A stretch of 64,000 nucleotides of DNA from Blattamonas nauphoetae (lineage: Eukaryota; Preaxostyla; Oxymonadida): the NCBI GenBank assembly GCA_033064195.1, contig JARBJD010000133.1, positions 124,001 through 188,000 of the forward strand, in the 5' to 3' direction. A program made the position numbers and the translations under genes. The notes beneath the pieces are model-generated. The model searched no databases and had not been told where the DNA came from. It was given only the letters and a program-made list of their open reading frames with translations. Below are positions 1 to 13,593 of this stretch, piece after piece; within the stretch, counting starts at the first letter, position 1; each line of letters opens with the position of its first letter.

Positions 1-3000
1 CCATCCGCTCCTCCATCTCGTGAAGCGACGGCCGACGAGCGGCTTCCACTTCCAGACACTCCACAATCAGCTCTCGCAGCGACTCGTCCTTCACAAGCTC
101 CACCTTCGGAAGCGAGCCTGTCTTCAGCTGCCGATGCGCGTTCATCGCATCCAGCTCCCCGAAGGGCACACACCCAGTCTCTATTTCAAACAAGACAAGG
201 CCAAGACTAAAAACTGACGCCTTGTTCGTGTCCACCACCTTCCGCGCTTCCCCCGGCTCCCCTCCGTCTTCCGGCGCGCGCCAGCGATACAACTCGAAGC
301 CCTCGTGCCCGCCCTGGCTCGTCGTCCCCACAGGCCCACTCCGACCACCCGACTGCGCTGCCTGCGACTTCCCTCCCGACACCGACGACACAAGCTCAAT
401 CTGGATCTCCTCGTCCTTCCCAAACAGAACACTGTGCGACGACAAGTTCGTGAACACAGCCAGCGTCGGGTCGTCCTTGTGCATCCGAGCCAGCACTCGA
501 ACAACCTGCTGCGCCACACTCATCTTCGCCACGTGCTCCTTCTTCTGCGAGTGCAGGCGGTTGTACAGCGTGTCCTTCCTGTTCACTCCTCCCTCCCGCA
601 TCTTCTGGTCCAGTCCCATCTCTCCTTCGAACAACCCAGCGGGTGGATACACATCTTCGTCCATGTTGTTGTTTGAGTTGAATGGTTCGTTCTGGCGTGT
701 TCGGTTGGATTTGTCGGCATCTGCGAACAGACCTTCGGACGGAGCAGCGCGGATAAGCGATGTCGAGTGTGGTTGGAGGAACATCGGGTCGTCTTCGAAT
801 TTGATTTCGGGTTGTTGGTTCAATTCTTGCGATTGCTGGTTCAGCAGACTCTCCTCTTTCTTCTTCTTTTGTTGACGACGACGCACGAGAATCACAATCA
901 CAATCAGAAGCAGCAGAAGCGCGGCACAGCCTGCAATCACAGGAATCAGCCACTTCATCACTTGCTTCGTCAGCGCCTTTCGCTCGTCCGACGAACTCAT
1001 CCGAACTGCGAACGAGTCTGTCTCCCCAACTCCCCCAAACACCAGCCGACCCTTCCACGCTGGAGTCAGCGACAGTGTCTTCGCCAGCTCCGCCTGCGAC
1101 AGCGACACTTTGAAGAACGACGAGTTGAGCGACGAGACGGTGTTGGGCGACACGGCATGCTCGACCTTCTTCCCGCTCCCGCCACTCTCAAACACTTCCA
1201 GCTTCAGTCCACACGGAATGAACTCCGACCCCACCACACTCAGCTCCAACGTCTTGTTCTTCGTCGACGTGCACGTCGTCTTCGACGAGTCCAGTGTCGC
1301 AACGAACAGCGGCGTCTCAACTGCCACTGATTCCTTCTTCACAACACATCCTTCCGACCCCAAAATCCACAGCGAGTTGCTGTCCTTCCCATCTCCACTG
1401 CTCAGACTTTCAAGTCGCACTTCACTCTGCGAGCACAGAATGTTGCGGTGAACACTCGGAAACACAGCGTCAATCGGTCCGTTTCTGACGAACGACGAGT
1501 CTGTCACGGTCAGGACAGAGTTGTTCAGCGAAAGAGCTCCTTGGATAATATGAAGGAAGTTTGTGTATTCAATCGTGGCGTTCGTGTCATTGATTGAGAT
1601 GAGCCCAGTCGACCAGGTGCACAGTGACTCTTCGTCTTCCTCGTTTGGAGTGGGGGTTGGAGACGATGAAGTGCTTGGACCTTTGAAGGAGCACGAGTTG
1701 ATTGTCAGTTGCGTTCCTTCGCTGAAATGGAACAGCTCCCCTTCTCCAAATTCAGTCGTCGAAATTGATGTCAGTTGGCAAGTCTCGAATGACGACACGA
1801 TGAATGGAGTTGCAGTGAACGAGATGGACGGAATGGCTGAGTGTTCGAATGTCAGATTCCCTTTCGATGCCGACACAATCGTTCCTGTCGAGCTGATCGA
1901 AGAATAGAGTGAGAGATGCGAAATCAGAACAGATCCCAGTTCCGACTTCAGAAGAAAGCCAGTCGATCCAATCCCACTTTTCAGTGTCACCGCAATCAGC
2001 GTCGTCTCTCCTCCACTCTGCTCAATCACTGTCCCCTCCAGAAACAGCGACCCACTTCCTGTTCCGCTCGCTGCCCGTTCCAAAGACACTTCCTCCAACT
2101 TCAGCTTCGACGACACCACTTTGAACGCAACGTGGCCAGCACTCCCATCAGCCACAATCGACACCACATCAATCTCCACTCGCTCGTGGCTGTCAATCAC
2201 AATCCCCCCGTCCTTCCCAAACACCAGCTCGGCCGTCGTGTTCTTCCCGTGCATTCGATACTCGTCGTTCAGGTCCGTCACTGTGTCCACTGTCACGCGA
2301 GCGTGGATGTTCAGCTGGGTCTTCCCACTCCGCTCAGCAACCCCCAGACCGTACCCCAGCCCCCTGCACCACACTCCAGAATACCCACACCGCTCCATCT
2401 CGTACCCCGAGTCACTCACCCCAATCGCTCCCGTGTGCGCGTCCAGATAGAACGACAGCGGACACGCAAGGCCAACCAGCCTGTCCACACTCCACAGCCA
2501 CTCCTCTTCCACTTGTCCTCCGTGCGATCCTGCAAACTTGGCGTCACCCACTCCAACCCATTCCGAGATGTTGTTTCCTTCAATCCAAACAAAGCAGATC
2601 TCATCCTCCGAATTCGAGTGCTGGGCTGGCAGCGAATACGACAGTCTCTTCAGAGTGAAGGGAGGAACGGACGAAGCGTCGGCGATCTCAGAAAACGACA
2701 CAAACAGGCCGTCTCCATCTCCATCCGCGGCCAACACAGACCCAAGTTCGACCGCGTCCACTTTCAGATCCATCGTCGATGTCATGTTCGAGTGCAGAAC
2801 CGCTCCATCTCCCTCCGCTCGCACAATCTCAAAGAACGACGAGCCGTTCAGTGTGAGCGACGATTCAGAATGATCAATCAGAGCGTGCTCAGTCAGTTTG
2901 AACGACGAGAACGAGCATCCATCGATGACCAGTGAGGATGACGAGATTGAGATGAACGAGTGCGCGAGAGATGCGACAGAGGCTGATTGTTGGAAGTTGA

Positions 3001-6000
3001 TGGAGAGAAGAGTGAGGGATCCTGACGAGAGTGCGATTTCGCCAGCTGAGCTCACCGACACAATGTTGGTTGTCGATGTTGATGTGAGAGTCGATCCATC
3101 AACCACTGCGACGATCTTCTCGTTCAGATCAATCGACGAGCTGATCGTTGTTGTCTTTGCAGTGTTCGATTTCAGAAGAGACGATCCAATCGAGAGACAG
3201 GGAAGGGCAGCGAGGCCACAGAGAGGGTTGGAATCGCCAAGCGAGTTGACGAAGACAGCGGACGAAACAATGTGAGGATGCCAGAAGTACAGCAGAGACG
3301 ACGAGGCAGCTGAAGTGGACACAGCGCCAACGAAAGCGTTCTTCGCTTCAGCAGAGAAGAGACCTGAGTCAGGAAGAGCTGGCTTGAGAGAGTTCATGTT
3401 GGCTGAATTCACGAAAGAATCGAGAGTTTGGTGGATGAGGAACAGATTGTGGCCAATTCCAGCCGACGATGAGCACGAGGTGAATGTGGTGTGAGTGATC
3501 GACAGAGTTCCTTCATTCACTGTCGCGTGAACAACTCCCCCATCTCCATTCGATGAGCAGCTCGTGAACGACACACTCTTGTCCACTTCTCCAATCACAA
3601 CACTCTTTCCAGCTCCAATCAACAACGTCAGCAATCGAGTGTTTGCTTCACTTTCAGTGTGAGCCACAAGCGACGAGAACTGCGAAGATTTCACTTCCAC
3701 ATTCCCATTCCCACAGAACAGCGTCTTTCCGAGCTTCCCATTTTTGAGATCCGTGTTCACAATCGACAGACTTCCTCCATTCTGAGAAACAAGTGTCGAT
3801 ACTTGCGAATTTCCAATGTCTGTCACAATCGAGTCGAGCACGACAGCACCAGACGAAGACAGCTCGAAGGGAGGAGAGGCAGACAGCATCGACGAGACAG
3901 ATCCAGACACGGTCAGCGTTCCCCCACTCACTGAGAACAGAGCAACACTCGTCGAAGGGTTGTGGACAGTGGAAGAGACGAAAGCAGCTGTTCCTCCTGT
4001 CAGAGACACAAGCCCAACTGGCATCGCTTGAGTCGTCGACCCGAATGTGCACGACGAGGCTGACAGTGTTCCTGCCGAGATTATCAGAAGTTCCACTGTT
4101 CTTCCCGCCTTCAGATCAGCAATGGGAACAGACAGTGAGTCGAGTGTTAGAGATGAGGCCACATTGTTCACCTCAATCTGACCATCTCCTTCCAAAATAA
4201 GATCGAACACACCACTCGCAGCGAGTGTCCATTCTGACGCAGCTGAGACAAGTGGCGTGGTCTGTCTCGCAGACGAATCGAGAACAACAGTTTTCGTCGA
4301 TCCAAAGTGTTTCTCCGAATGGGCGAGCGAGGAGCACGGAAGGGCAAGCAGGCCACAGTGCGTGTGGTCGAAGCCAGACGAGTGAACATGACGATCAGAA
4401 TCGGTGCTTTGGAAAGGATGCCAGAAGTACAGCAGAGACGACGAGGCAACTGAAGTGGATTCAGCTCCAACGAAGGCGTTCTTCTCATCAGGCGTGAAGA
4501 GACTAGAGTCAGGAAGTGCTGGCTTGAGAGAGTTCAGATCAGCTGAATTCACGAAAGTGTCGAGATTTGGATGGATGAGGAACAGATTGTGGCCATTTCC
4601 AGTCGACGACGAGCACGATGTGAATGTGGTTTGAGTGATCGAGAGTGTTCCTTGGCCAACTTCCACAAACAGCGCTCCTCCCTTCCCACCTGATTCACAT
4701 CCATCGAAATTGCTGTTTGTGATCGACAGCGAGTTTCCAGTGTTCAGGACTGACGAGAACACGCCTCCATTTCCAGACACCTTCATCCCAACAAACGAAC
4801 ATCCATCGATCGCAATCGAGCCAGTGTTTGACAGCGACAGAAGAGACCCTGATCGAGCAAGTGATTCGCCGTTGAAGATCAGAGAGGTCAGTGTCAGTGT
4901 TTGAGAAGGAACAGAAATCGACCCACTTGCTGTTGTTTTCACTGTTGCCTTTGTCAATCCAGACTTCATCTCAATCGAGTGTGTGCTCAACGACAGTTCA
5001 GTGCTCAGTGTGGTCGATGCGTCAATCACGAGTGTGTGTGCTCCTTCTCCAGACAAGTGACTCGCTGCCGTTGTCAGCGACGAGCATTTCAGTTCCGACG
5101 CTCCACAACCATCCCCATCTCGTCCAGCATCCCCAACTGTGATCGTGTTCTGTCGATACGGTCGAAGGAAGAACAGAAGTGTCAGCGAGCGATGGCTGCT
5201 GCTTTCCGCTTCTGACTTGTCGACTCCCCAAAGAGTGTTGTCGTCTGCAGGCGAGTTCAGCGAAGACGCTGTGGACCCCCAACTCGTGTTCGAGATCAGA
5301 GTGCGAAACGAGTGGCCTTCCACGAACACCCACGATCCCTTCTTGCTTTCTCCACATACACAGTCAGCGTCGAACGATGCTTGGAGCACAAGATCAGACG
5401 AGACAGTGGCAGAACCACAAGAAACGAACAGAACCCCGCCATCTCCACTCGACGAGCACGAAGTGAATGTGGTGTGGGTGATCGAGAGTGTTCCTCCATC
5501 CACTGTCGCGTGAACAACTCCCCCATCTCCACGAGACGAGCAGCTCGTGAACGACACACTCTTGTCCACTTCTCCAATCACAACACTCTTTCCAGCTCCA
5601 ATCAACAACGTCAGCAATCGAGTGTTTGCTTCACTTTCAGTGTGAGCCACAAGCGACGAGAACTGCGAAGATTTCACTTCCACATTCCCATTCCCACAGA
5701 ACAGCGTCTTTCCGAGCTTCCCATTTTTGAGATCCGTGTTCACAATCGACAGACTTCCTCCATTCTGAGAAACGAGCGTCGACACTTCTCCATTCCCAAG
5801 GTCTGTCACAATCGAGTCGAGCACGACAGCACCAGACGAAGACAGCTCGAAGGGAGGAGAGGCAGACAGCATCGATGAGACAGATCCAGACACGGTCAGC
5901 GTTCCCCCACTCACTGAGAACAGAGCAACACTCGTCGAAGGGGTGCGGACAGTGGAAGAGACGAAAGCAGCTGTTCCTCCTGTCAGAGACACAAGCCCAA

Positions 6001-9000
6001 CTGGCATCGTTTGTGTCGTCGATCCGAATGTGCACGACGAGGCTGACAGTGTTCCTGCCGAGATTATCAGAAGTTCCTCTGTTCTTCCCGCCTTCAGATC
6101 AGCAATGGGAACAGACAACGACGAGAGAGTCAGAGACGAGGCCACGTTGTTCACCACAATCTGACCATCTCCTTCCAAAGTCAGGTCGAACACACCACTC
6201 GCAGCGAGTGTCCATTCTGACGCAGCTGAGACAAGTGGCGTGGTCTGTCTCACAGACGAATCGAGAACAACAGTTTTCGTCGTTCCAAAGAGTTTCTCCG
6301 AATGGGCGAGCGAGGAGCACGGAAGGGCGAGCAGGCCACAGTGCGTGTGGTCCAAGCCAGACGAGTGCACATGGCGATCCGAATCGGTGCTTTGGAAAGG
6401 ATGCCAGAAGTACAGCAGAGACGACGAGGCAGCTGACGAGGACACAGCTCCAACGAAGGCGTTCTTCTCATCAGGCGTGAAGAGACGAGATGTTGGCAGT
6501 TCTGGTTTGAGAGTGTTCAGAGCAACAGAAGTCACGAAAGCGTCGAGATTTGGGTGGATGAGGAACAGATTGCGGCCATTTCCAGTCGACGATGAGCACG
6601 ATGTGAATGTGGTGTCGGTGATCGAGAGTGTTCCTCCATCCACTGTCGCGTGAATAACTCCCCCATCTCCACTCGACGAGCACGACGAGAATGATGTTCC
6701 CTCAACGCTCACTGTTCCAGACGACGAGGAGTGAAGAACCGATCCGGACCCACTCGTCGAGATCTGCGAGAACGACGACGACGAGATCGAAACATCCCCA
6801 CTTATACTCATCTCGATCGCATGTCGAAGAGCGAAGGAGAATCCTGAAACGTCAACTGAGGTCAGCGAGAGTCGTCCTCCACTCACAACAAACAGCGATT
6901 CTGTCCGATCTGTGCTCAACAGCGACGAAGACTGAGTGAATCCAACGGCTTCAAACGAGACAGTTCCCGACGACATCGAAAGGAGGGAAGATGGCTGAGA
7001 GGATTCCAGAATCGACAGATCCTTTCCTTTTCCAGCTATTTTGATTGTCTTCCCAGCCAGCAGCAGTGTGTCTTCACTCGTTGTGCCACTTTTCATCGAA
7101 ATCGACCACTCGTATTCTGCGAGAAGACGAGCACTCAGATCACTCACTGATCCACACCCACTCGGCGACGCCCAGCACAGCGACTCGTCCTTCCCATTCA
7201 CTCCATCCACCACAATCGATGCTGGAAGGTGGATGTGTTCTGTTGTTGTGTCTCCCCCAACTGAACTGCGAGGCGATTCAGTGATGCTCAGCGACGACAG
7301 AAGAGGAGACGACAGCGAGCACGTCGAAGCGGCATCAACAAAAAGAGACGACGCTGCTGTTCCAACGCAGTCTTCGAAGAGAAGACCCGAGTGGGTGAGC
7401 GACGTCGAGCAAGACTCAATCGACAGAGGCGCTTGTTGCGACGAGCGGCGAAGATGAGCAAACGAGACGGATGTCAGACTGATCGAGCTCACATTCGAAC
7501 ACAGAACGCCTCCCACTTCACTCGCCTCTCGCCCCCACTCCAGACTCACCCCCTCCAGCACCATCTCTCCTCCCGACGAACTCCGAGCAAACTGGATCGC
7601 ACTGTCCGAGTCGCCAGTCAGCCAAAGGAGCGAGCAGCTCACCATCTCCAGTTTCGACGTCGTGTCCAAGCAAGCAATGCAGTGTCCTCCATTCAGCGTG
7701 AACGACGAGAAGTCCACAATCTCCAGCTTTGCTGTTCCTCCCCTCACATCAACCACATTCGACTCGATTGCTTCCACTCCCTCCTCTCCGCGGAACACAC
7801 ACGATGCAATCGACAGCGATCCTCCACTCTGCTTCACAATACTCGCTGATCGAGAAGGCACAAACACGAAATAGCTCAGCGAGAGCGACCCTCCCTCGTT
7901 CGTCATGAACGCGTCTTCGCTGTTTAACGGCGAGAAGAGCACGATCGGATGGAAGTCCCCGAACGACGACACCTTCACAGTCTTCGCTCCGATCGAGAAC
8001 GCCTGCGTCTCGTCGTATCGCCCAGCCTCCACAATAACCTGCACATCGTCCTTCTCCAGCCGTTCCGTGCCGGCATACCCAATCGTCTCGCACCGACCCG
8101 AATACGACGTCCCACACACTGGACCGTTGCTTCCTTTCGAAATGTCCACAAGGACGGCTGGATCGGGGAGGCGAACGTCGAGTCGAGTGTAGTTCGGTGA
8201 GATCTCAAGATACGAAAAGTCGACAATGTGAGGACCACTTCCGATGGAAATGCGAGGGGAGCGCGAGGTGCTGAAACTGTTGACGAAAGATGAGTCATTC
8301 GCGAGAATTGCTTTCCACTCGTTGTTGGTGTGGAAGCGAATGTCATTGCCAACGCTGAGTGTGGCAGGTTGACCACTAACGTTGGTTGATTTTGTTTCGG
8401 ATGCTTCGTTGTTGAAGAAGAGGCAGCTGAAGAAACAGATCGTGATATTCGTTGTGATTGATGAGAAGACCACGTTTCCTTGCCGACACCTGCTATTGCA
8501 AATCAGAAGATTCGAATACGTGAAATCTGCGTTGGCTTGCGAGTTGTCCAGCGACCCTCCCGATCCTTCCGTTGAGCAATCTTCAAAACGGACATTCGAG
8601 AGCAGAGAGCCCTTCGGCATGTATGCTATCCAATATCCACCTCCCCAGCATCTGATCATATCGGGGTACGTGCATTTGGACTCCGACACATTGCAGTATT
8701 GAACGAACAGTTTGGACGCATAGAGAATCGCTGCTGATCCTCCAACGTTTGCGTGGTCTTTCGTGTGGAGCGTATGAGCCATGTAAAACTCGGTTGTGAG
8801 TTTGTCTCCGCTAAAATATATGCCTCCGCCCTGCATGGGGTTGTCGCCTGATGTTGCATTAGCACTGTTGCGGTCGAATCTGCACGAGACGATCTCCAAG
8901 CTCGCTCCAGTATTGCAGCGAATTGCACCTCCATACACGTTCGACGTGGTGCACAGTTGGAAGAGGCAGCGAAGATAGCGGTGGTTGGTCGTCACTTCGA

Positions 9001-9840
9001 TGGGCGGCTGTTGGATGTGATGATAATCTTCAACCTCTGTGAATGTCGAAAGGCTGTGTGTGAATGAACTGTTCAGCGACAGCAGCGTCGTTTTGTCGTT
9101 CACGTCGCGCACCACGCCTCCCGAAAACACGTTCTCGCTGCGAGCGAACACACTGTCCACAACGCTCACGTTGAAGAACGGCGTGGCAAGATCCGAGCGG
9201 GAGTACGTCGGGCAGTGCGAGATGTTCTGAAATCGGCACTTTTCCATCTTCAAGTCCTGCACACACGAGCTGCTCACAAACGACCCTGACGTCGCCGCTG
9301 AACGGTCCCCCATTTCACAGTTCCGCAGACAGACTTCCCCTGACGTCGAGCGTGTGGTGAACAGCGATGGCGAGACCTCCGATTGGAACACGAACTCGCA
9401 CGAGTCAACAATCAGTCGCGAGTCGTCGCATCGAAGCGGCGTTCTATCCTCAAGAACGTGGATCTTGCCTGCCGCCATCACACATTCTGACTGTTCGGAC
9501 AGCCTCAGAGTCTCAAGATTCTCGGAGCACAGCTCAAGAAAGCGGAGTTCAACGGTTCCGTTGTGGATGTCAAACATTCGGTCTACACTTCCTTGTCCCT
9601 CAAACACCTTGCTCAGATCGTCATGCAATCCAGAGAGCTTCAGTGTTTGAGAATGGATCGCAATTGTGTTTGATTGGTATTCTGGCGATGAAAGAACAAC
9701 GTCTGAGACTGCTCCATTTCGGTTTGTTCTGTGGGAAGTGAGCACTGTACTGAGGTCTGGAAGATGACTGACATCTGAAATAGTGCGGCAGTGAAGCACA
9801 GCACCGACAACAAAGACGAACATGACGCGATCCAGCCCAT
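1..9840 (-). CDS. Giant beta-helix receptor with pseudokinase tail (3' end outside window)
   Basis: One frame stays open on the minus strand from about 9749 to base 1, giving some 3,270 residues before the window edge. The extracellular part is Ser/Thr/Gly-rich with short repeated strands (patterns such as SLSIxxxxFxxCSSSGDGG) typical of right-handed parallel beta-helix (pectin-lyase fold) proteins. At least six modules open with a CG...(P)C motif, near 8130, 7190, 6340, 5120, 4360 and 3230. A single membrane span (near 870-945) is followed by a basic RRRQQKKK stop-transfer. The cytosolic tail resembles a kinase C-lobe: an alpha-E-like AQQVVRVLARMH, an RAPED motif and a SVFSLGLVLFEI segment. 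It has no glycine loop or VAIK lysine, and the HRD-loop equivalent is FTNLSSHSVLF, so it is probably catalytically dead. Start: the Met at 9840 begins a good signal peptide (MGWIASCSSLLSVLCFTAAL), but joining the main frame needs a 23-nt GT-AG intron at 9750-9772. Otherwise the start is the Met at 9823. Role as a surface receptor is inferred. Confidence 0.8.
3480..4655 (-). repeat. Intragenic duplicated block, copy 1
   Basis: About 1.17 kb of the receptor gene recurs nearly unchanged 1,983 bp further on, at about 5463-6638. The block encodes several beta-helix strands, the CGLLALPC module start and a FVGA...LLYFWHP motif. A shorter part carrying the YFWHP segment is present a third time near 3270-3480. 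The block length keeps the reading frame. Confidence 0.8.
5463..6638 (-). repeat. Intragenic duplicated block, copy 2
   Basis: Second copy of the block at 3480-4655, with scattered substitutions (for example near 6485-6540, where the protein changes from the first copy). In-frame segmental duplication is the likely way this ectodomain grows. Confidence 0.8.
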
Positions 9841-9987
9841 TATGTGTACATCAGGTTGACTGTTCAGGCAGAGCTGAAGATCATGGTAAATTTCAACAAA
9901 GATGTGACGGATTCAGACATGCAGGAATGAACACTGTTTCGACGGAGTCTCAAACAGTAAATTATGGCCTGATCTACTCAATCAGTT
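9841..9987. promoter_or_regulatory. Short divergent intergenic region, probable bidirectional promoter
   Basis: Only about 147 bp separate the receptor start (9840, minus) from the SPRY gene start (9988, plus). Both 5' regions must lie here. No clear TATA box or other motif was recognised. The SPRY-proximal part, from about 9942, is conserved in the inverted copy near 39646. Confidence 0.4.
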
Positions 9988-10769
9988 ATGTTCCCAGATT
10001 TTCAACAGGTGTGAAAAGTCGGTCATCCTAACAATTGTCCATTTCTTCTTGTTCCATCTCTTTCCCTCCCGACTGTACCCAGACTATCTCGAAAACTGAC
10101 GAAAAGGATGAAACTGTTCGTTTTGTATTTTTCTCTTTATCATCGCTCCAATCTCTCTTTATCTCTCATCTCTCCATTCACCAGTATCCGCCTACAATGG
10201 AGTCAGTGTTGGAGTGGCTGAGTGATTCGTCTGTCCATCCAAGAAACAAAGTCAATTCGTTCCAGTGGTTCCACATTCCCACTCTCCTCACAACCCACAT
10301 CCAATCACAACAAGAACAACAGAACAATGAATTGCTCTCGCAATTGCTTCAACGAATGATGACGATCCTGGACGAGTGCTTCGATTGCCACACTCCAATT
10401 CCGAACAAGCGACTCCTCCACTCTTCTCTCTCCCAACTCTCCCAATCTCCCTCCCTCGACCCCAAAATCAGCCGAAAAACAGGCCAATGCTTAACATCGT
10501 TGGACACAATCAAAGAAGGGCCTTTTGTGCTCGTCAGTGTAGAAACACTGGAATCCATAGAAACATTGATGATAGACAACGACGAACTCCAAGGAACGCT
10601 CAGTGAAGCAAAAGGAAGGAACGCCCAGCTGGAGAAAGAAATGAAAGACGTTCTTGAAAGGGAGGAAAGCCATCTTTCGGAGATCGAGTCTCTTCAGCGA
10701 GAGATGGAGCATATGCAGGACGAGAATGATGAGTTGCAAAGTGAGTTGGAGAGGAGTTCCCCTTGGTCA

Positions 10770-10834
10770 CTCCAAGCCCAAACGAGGGCTCCTCAACACA
10801 GCGAGTACCTCGAAGTGGGCTGGCCGATCTGAGA
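10770..10834 (+). repeat. Left terminal inverted repeat of the 2.9-kb transposon
   Basis: Begins near CTCCAAG and ends GGCCGATCTGAGA. Pairs with 13594-13657 in opposite orientation. Confidence 0.85.
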
Positions 10835-13593
10835 TTCTAAAAACAAAATATATTGACCTCCTCGTCTTTTTACAAAACTATATTGCTGTGAGTCAAAATA
10901 TTTTTCTCAATTCCTTGTCAAGAATGGACATAACGACGAACTAGCAGTTCCGTCATTCCAATCCCATGCAGTCATTTCTGTCTCAAGCGAAGAAGTTCAT
11001 TCACAAACGACACCTCATAATCACTGGAGTTGATTGCGACGAGGTTCACTTAGGCGAAACAACCCGAAATAAGATGCAGGGACAGTCCAGGTGACTAAAA
11101 TTCACCGACGGGAAACGACAAGCGCAGCGAACAAGGAAGACGAGGAGGTGGACCAGGGTGTCACGTATCTCGGACATCATTGGAACCTATATCAGCTTCT
11201 TTCACAGAAGTCAAAATTTTGTCGAATAGCCCATGTTTCTAGTTCAAACACCGTTCGACATGAAAGGACTGATTCAAGGCGTTTAGCGTCCTTTCACACG
11301 AATGCGAGTGATACTCACAATCAAATATCATTCACTTGAGGCGATTTGCAGTGACACACGATATTTCGTACGTGTCGAACGCCGTGGGATCGGACATCTG
11401 CTCTGGACAAATGAAGACATTGATCATTCCGATCGCTGGGGAGGTCGTACAAAACGCCAATTCCGAGTCGTATCGAGGACTCATGTTTATGCCAAAGGAC
11501 TGAACTAGTTGCCCACCCAAGTTGATGCGTTAAGTTGCGCCCACGAACTCAAAGGTTAACAATAATACGAGACTCATCTTCGAAACACATTACAATGCGG
11601 ACAACGCCCAAATTTCTCTCACGCTGGAGAATCTCATTCGGGAAATGCTGCTCATTAACATCACCACCCAGTGAGGAGATAAATCAGAATGATGGCACAT
11701 ATCACCATCCCCAAGAATCATACACATCATGGCGTCACAACACAAGCTCTAGAGATGATTGACGTTCGGATACAAGAGGCTATACCAGTGGATCATGTCC
11801 GACGATCCGATCGAACACAAGCTGAGTCTGGACGTCCATCAGACTTCATAAATCGACCACGATCGTTTATGTTGGGTTTTAACGGGTGCGGACCGACAGA
11901 TGGAACATTTCGATCGCCTGGAGAAATTTTACGCCAGATCGACACTTAAGACGTCCCAATTCAGTTTCTGGGTTCAACTTCGAGTTTTCTTCAACTATGA
12001 ACGATGATACTGGGAGGACAGTTGATCTCATGGGAAGAATTGCATCCCATTCGTTATCTGCAACTCGTGGCCTCCAAATCCAGAAATTTGGAGGGACGGC
12101 AAGGGATATCACATGGTTATCTCGCACAAACTGCGTAACCAAGATGTATGATTATCATCAGGCTAGCCAGACGCTGTTGTTATGGACTGTCTCACTGGAA
12201 TGCAGACAATCCAGGACCGTCCTCATGTCAATATTTTCCATCGAATCATGTTCTTCCTGATTACCGTGAGAAATTTCACGACAACCTAATCTGGAACATG
12301 TCCATCATTGATGCCTCGAATCCGAGACAGGAATCTCACCATCGCTGTCGTGAGGAAGGCAGATAGTTCCGATTCTATCCACATTCCTGTGGTACTTAAA
12401 AATTCAAGCCACAAAGAGCTTGAGAGGACACACTGCGATCTGCAATCCCCTCGGCACGGTCGGAAGAATGAATTGCGGGAAGTGAAGCAGAAATTTCAAG
12501 CGGATTTAAAATACGCACAACAGATTCGACACAAGAAGCACGAGAAAAATAACACTTTTCCCAGGAGAAACTTACAACTCTTGGACAATCAATGAACAAC
12601 GGGAACGAACTTTGAACAATACTTTGCGAAGGTGTACAGAGGAGCTTTCACTCGAACTTTGGGAACGACACTCTGAAGCGGCTCTAAAACCAGTGAATAT
12701 GGAAGTCAAGCCTGAAGTGGTCAAGAAGTATATTCAGAAAACTTGCTGCTTGTGAGACCATTCTTCCGAAAGGGAAGATAGCACCTGACAGCGATAACGA
12801 GGAGCGAATCCGACTCACCGAGTCTGCGACATTCGCGGGATACGACATTAACTACACAACAGACACATTTGGAGAGGATGAGTACAACCAACATCGGCGA
12901 CTCCTGTCTGCTCACTAACGTCCTCTCATCCACAATCGTGCCAATCTCCCTCACACCAAAAGGGGGAGGCCTCTCTCGGACGGTCTCTATCAAGAGGAAT
13001 TGAATGGAGGTCATAGAAGTGTGAAATGTTCAGAAACTGTGATATCAGGCCAAGTCGAAATCAAGTCTTCAATCTAATCTCTCAACTACCCTCTCCAATG
13101 GTGCCAGTGGCAGAATAACCGATCAATCCATACTCCCTTTCCTGTTCGCTTCATGTACAGCATCAACAAAATGAAACACGAGGTGCTCGTGGCGAGTAAA
13201 ATGCGATGCCGAAGTGAGGAGAAGGAAGCCTGTCGAGTTGGACAGTGTGTGGACAGGACGGAAGACATCAACGGAATAGGTCTTCTGTGTCAATCTCTGA
13301 GGCGACTTCTCCCAGGAGGAAATGAGGATCCGTTATCGATAAGGAAGATGATCCAGAAGCTAAATTGATTGGCAGCCGTGACAGATGTAATAGGCCGATC
13401 TTCGATTGCCTCAACGACACAAGGATCGTTTGGTGTCGTGGAAGATTGAATTGGGAGAAGAGAAGTGGAACCAGATTTCCATCTTCATCTCTGATTTGAC
13501 GGTCCGTGACACCACCATATCAAAACGTCTTTGATCGATATTCCATCGCAGTCGCCTCACTCAGCATTCGCTCAACAGAAGTTTGAAGTGTTT

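Noticed and set aside
396-1058. Open minus-strand frame within the receptor gene
   Set aside because: It overlaps the receptor frame out of phase and is low-complexity in composition; a shadow of the real frame, which encodes the membrane span and pseudokinase here.
7391-7849. Plus-strand Arg/His-rich frames across 1-9800
   Set aside because: They are complements of the Ser/Thr-rich receptor sequence and none has a recognisable domain.
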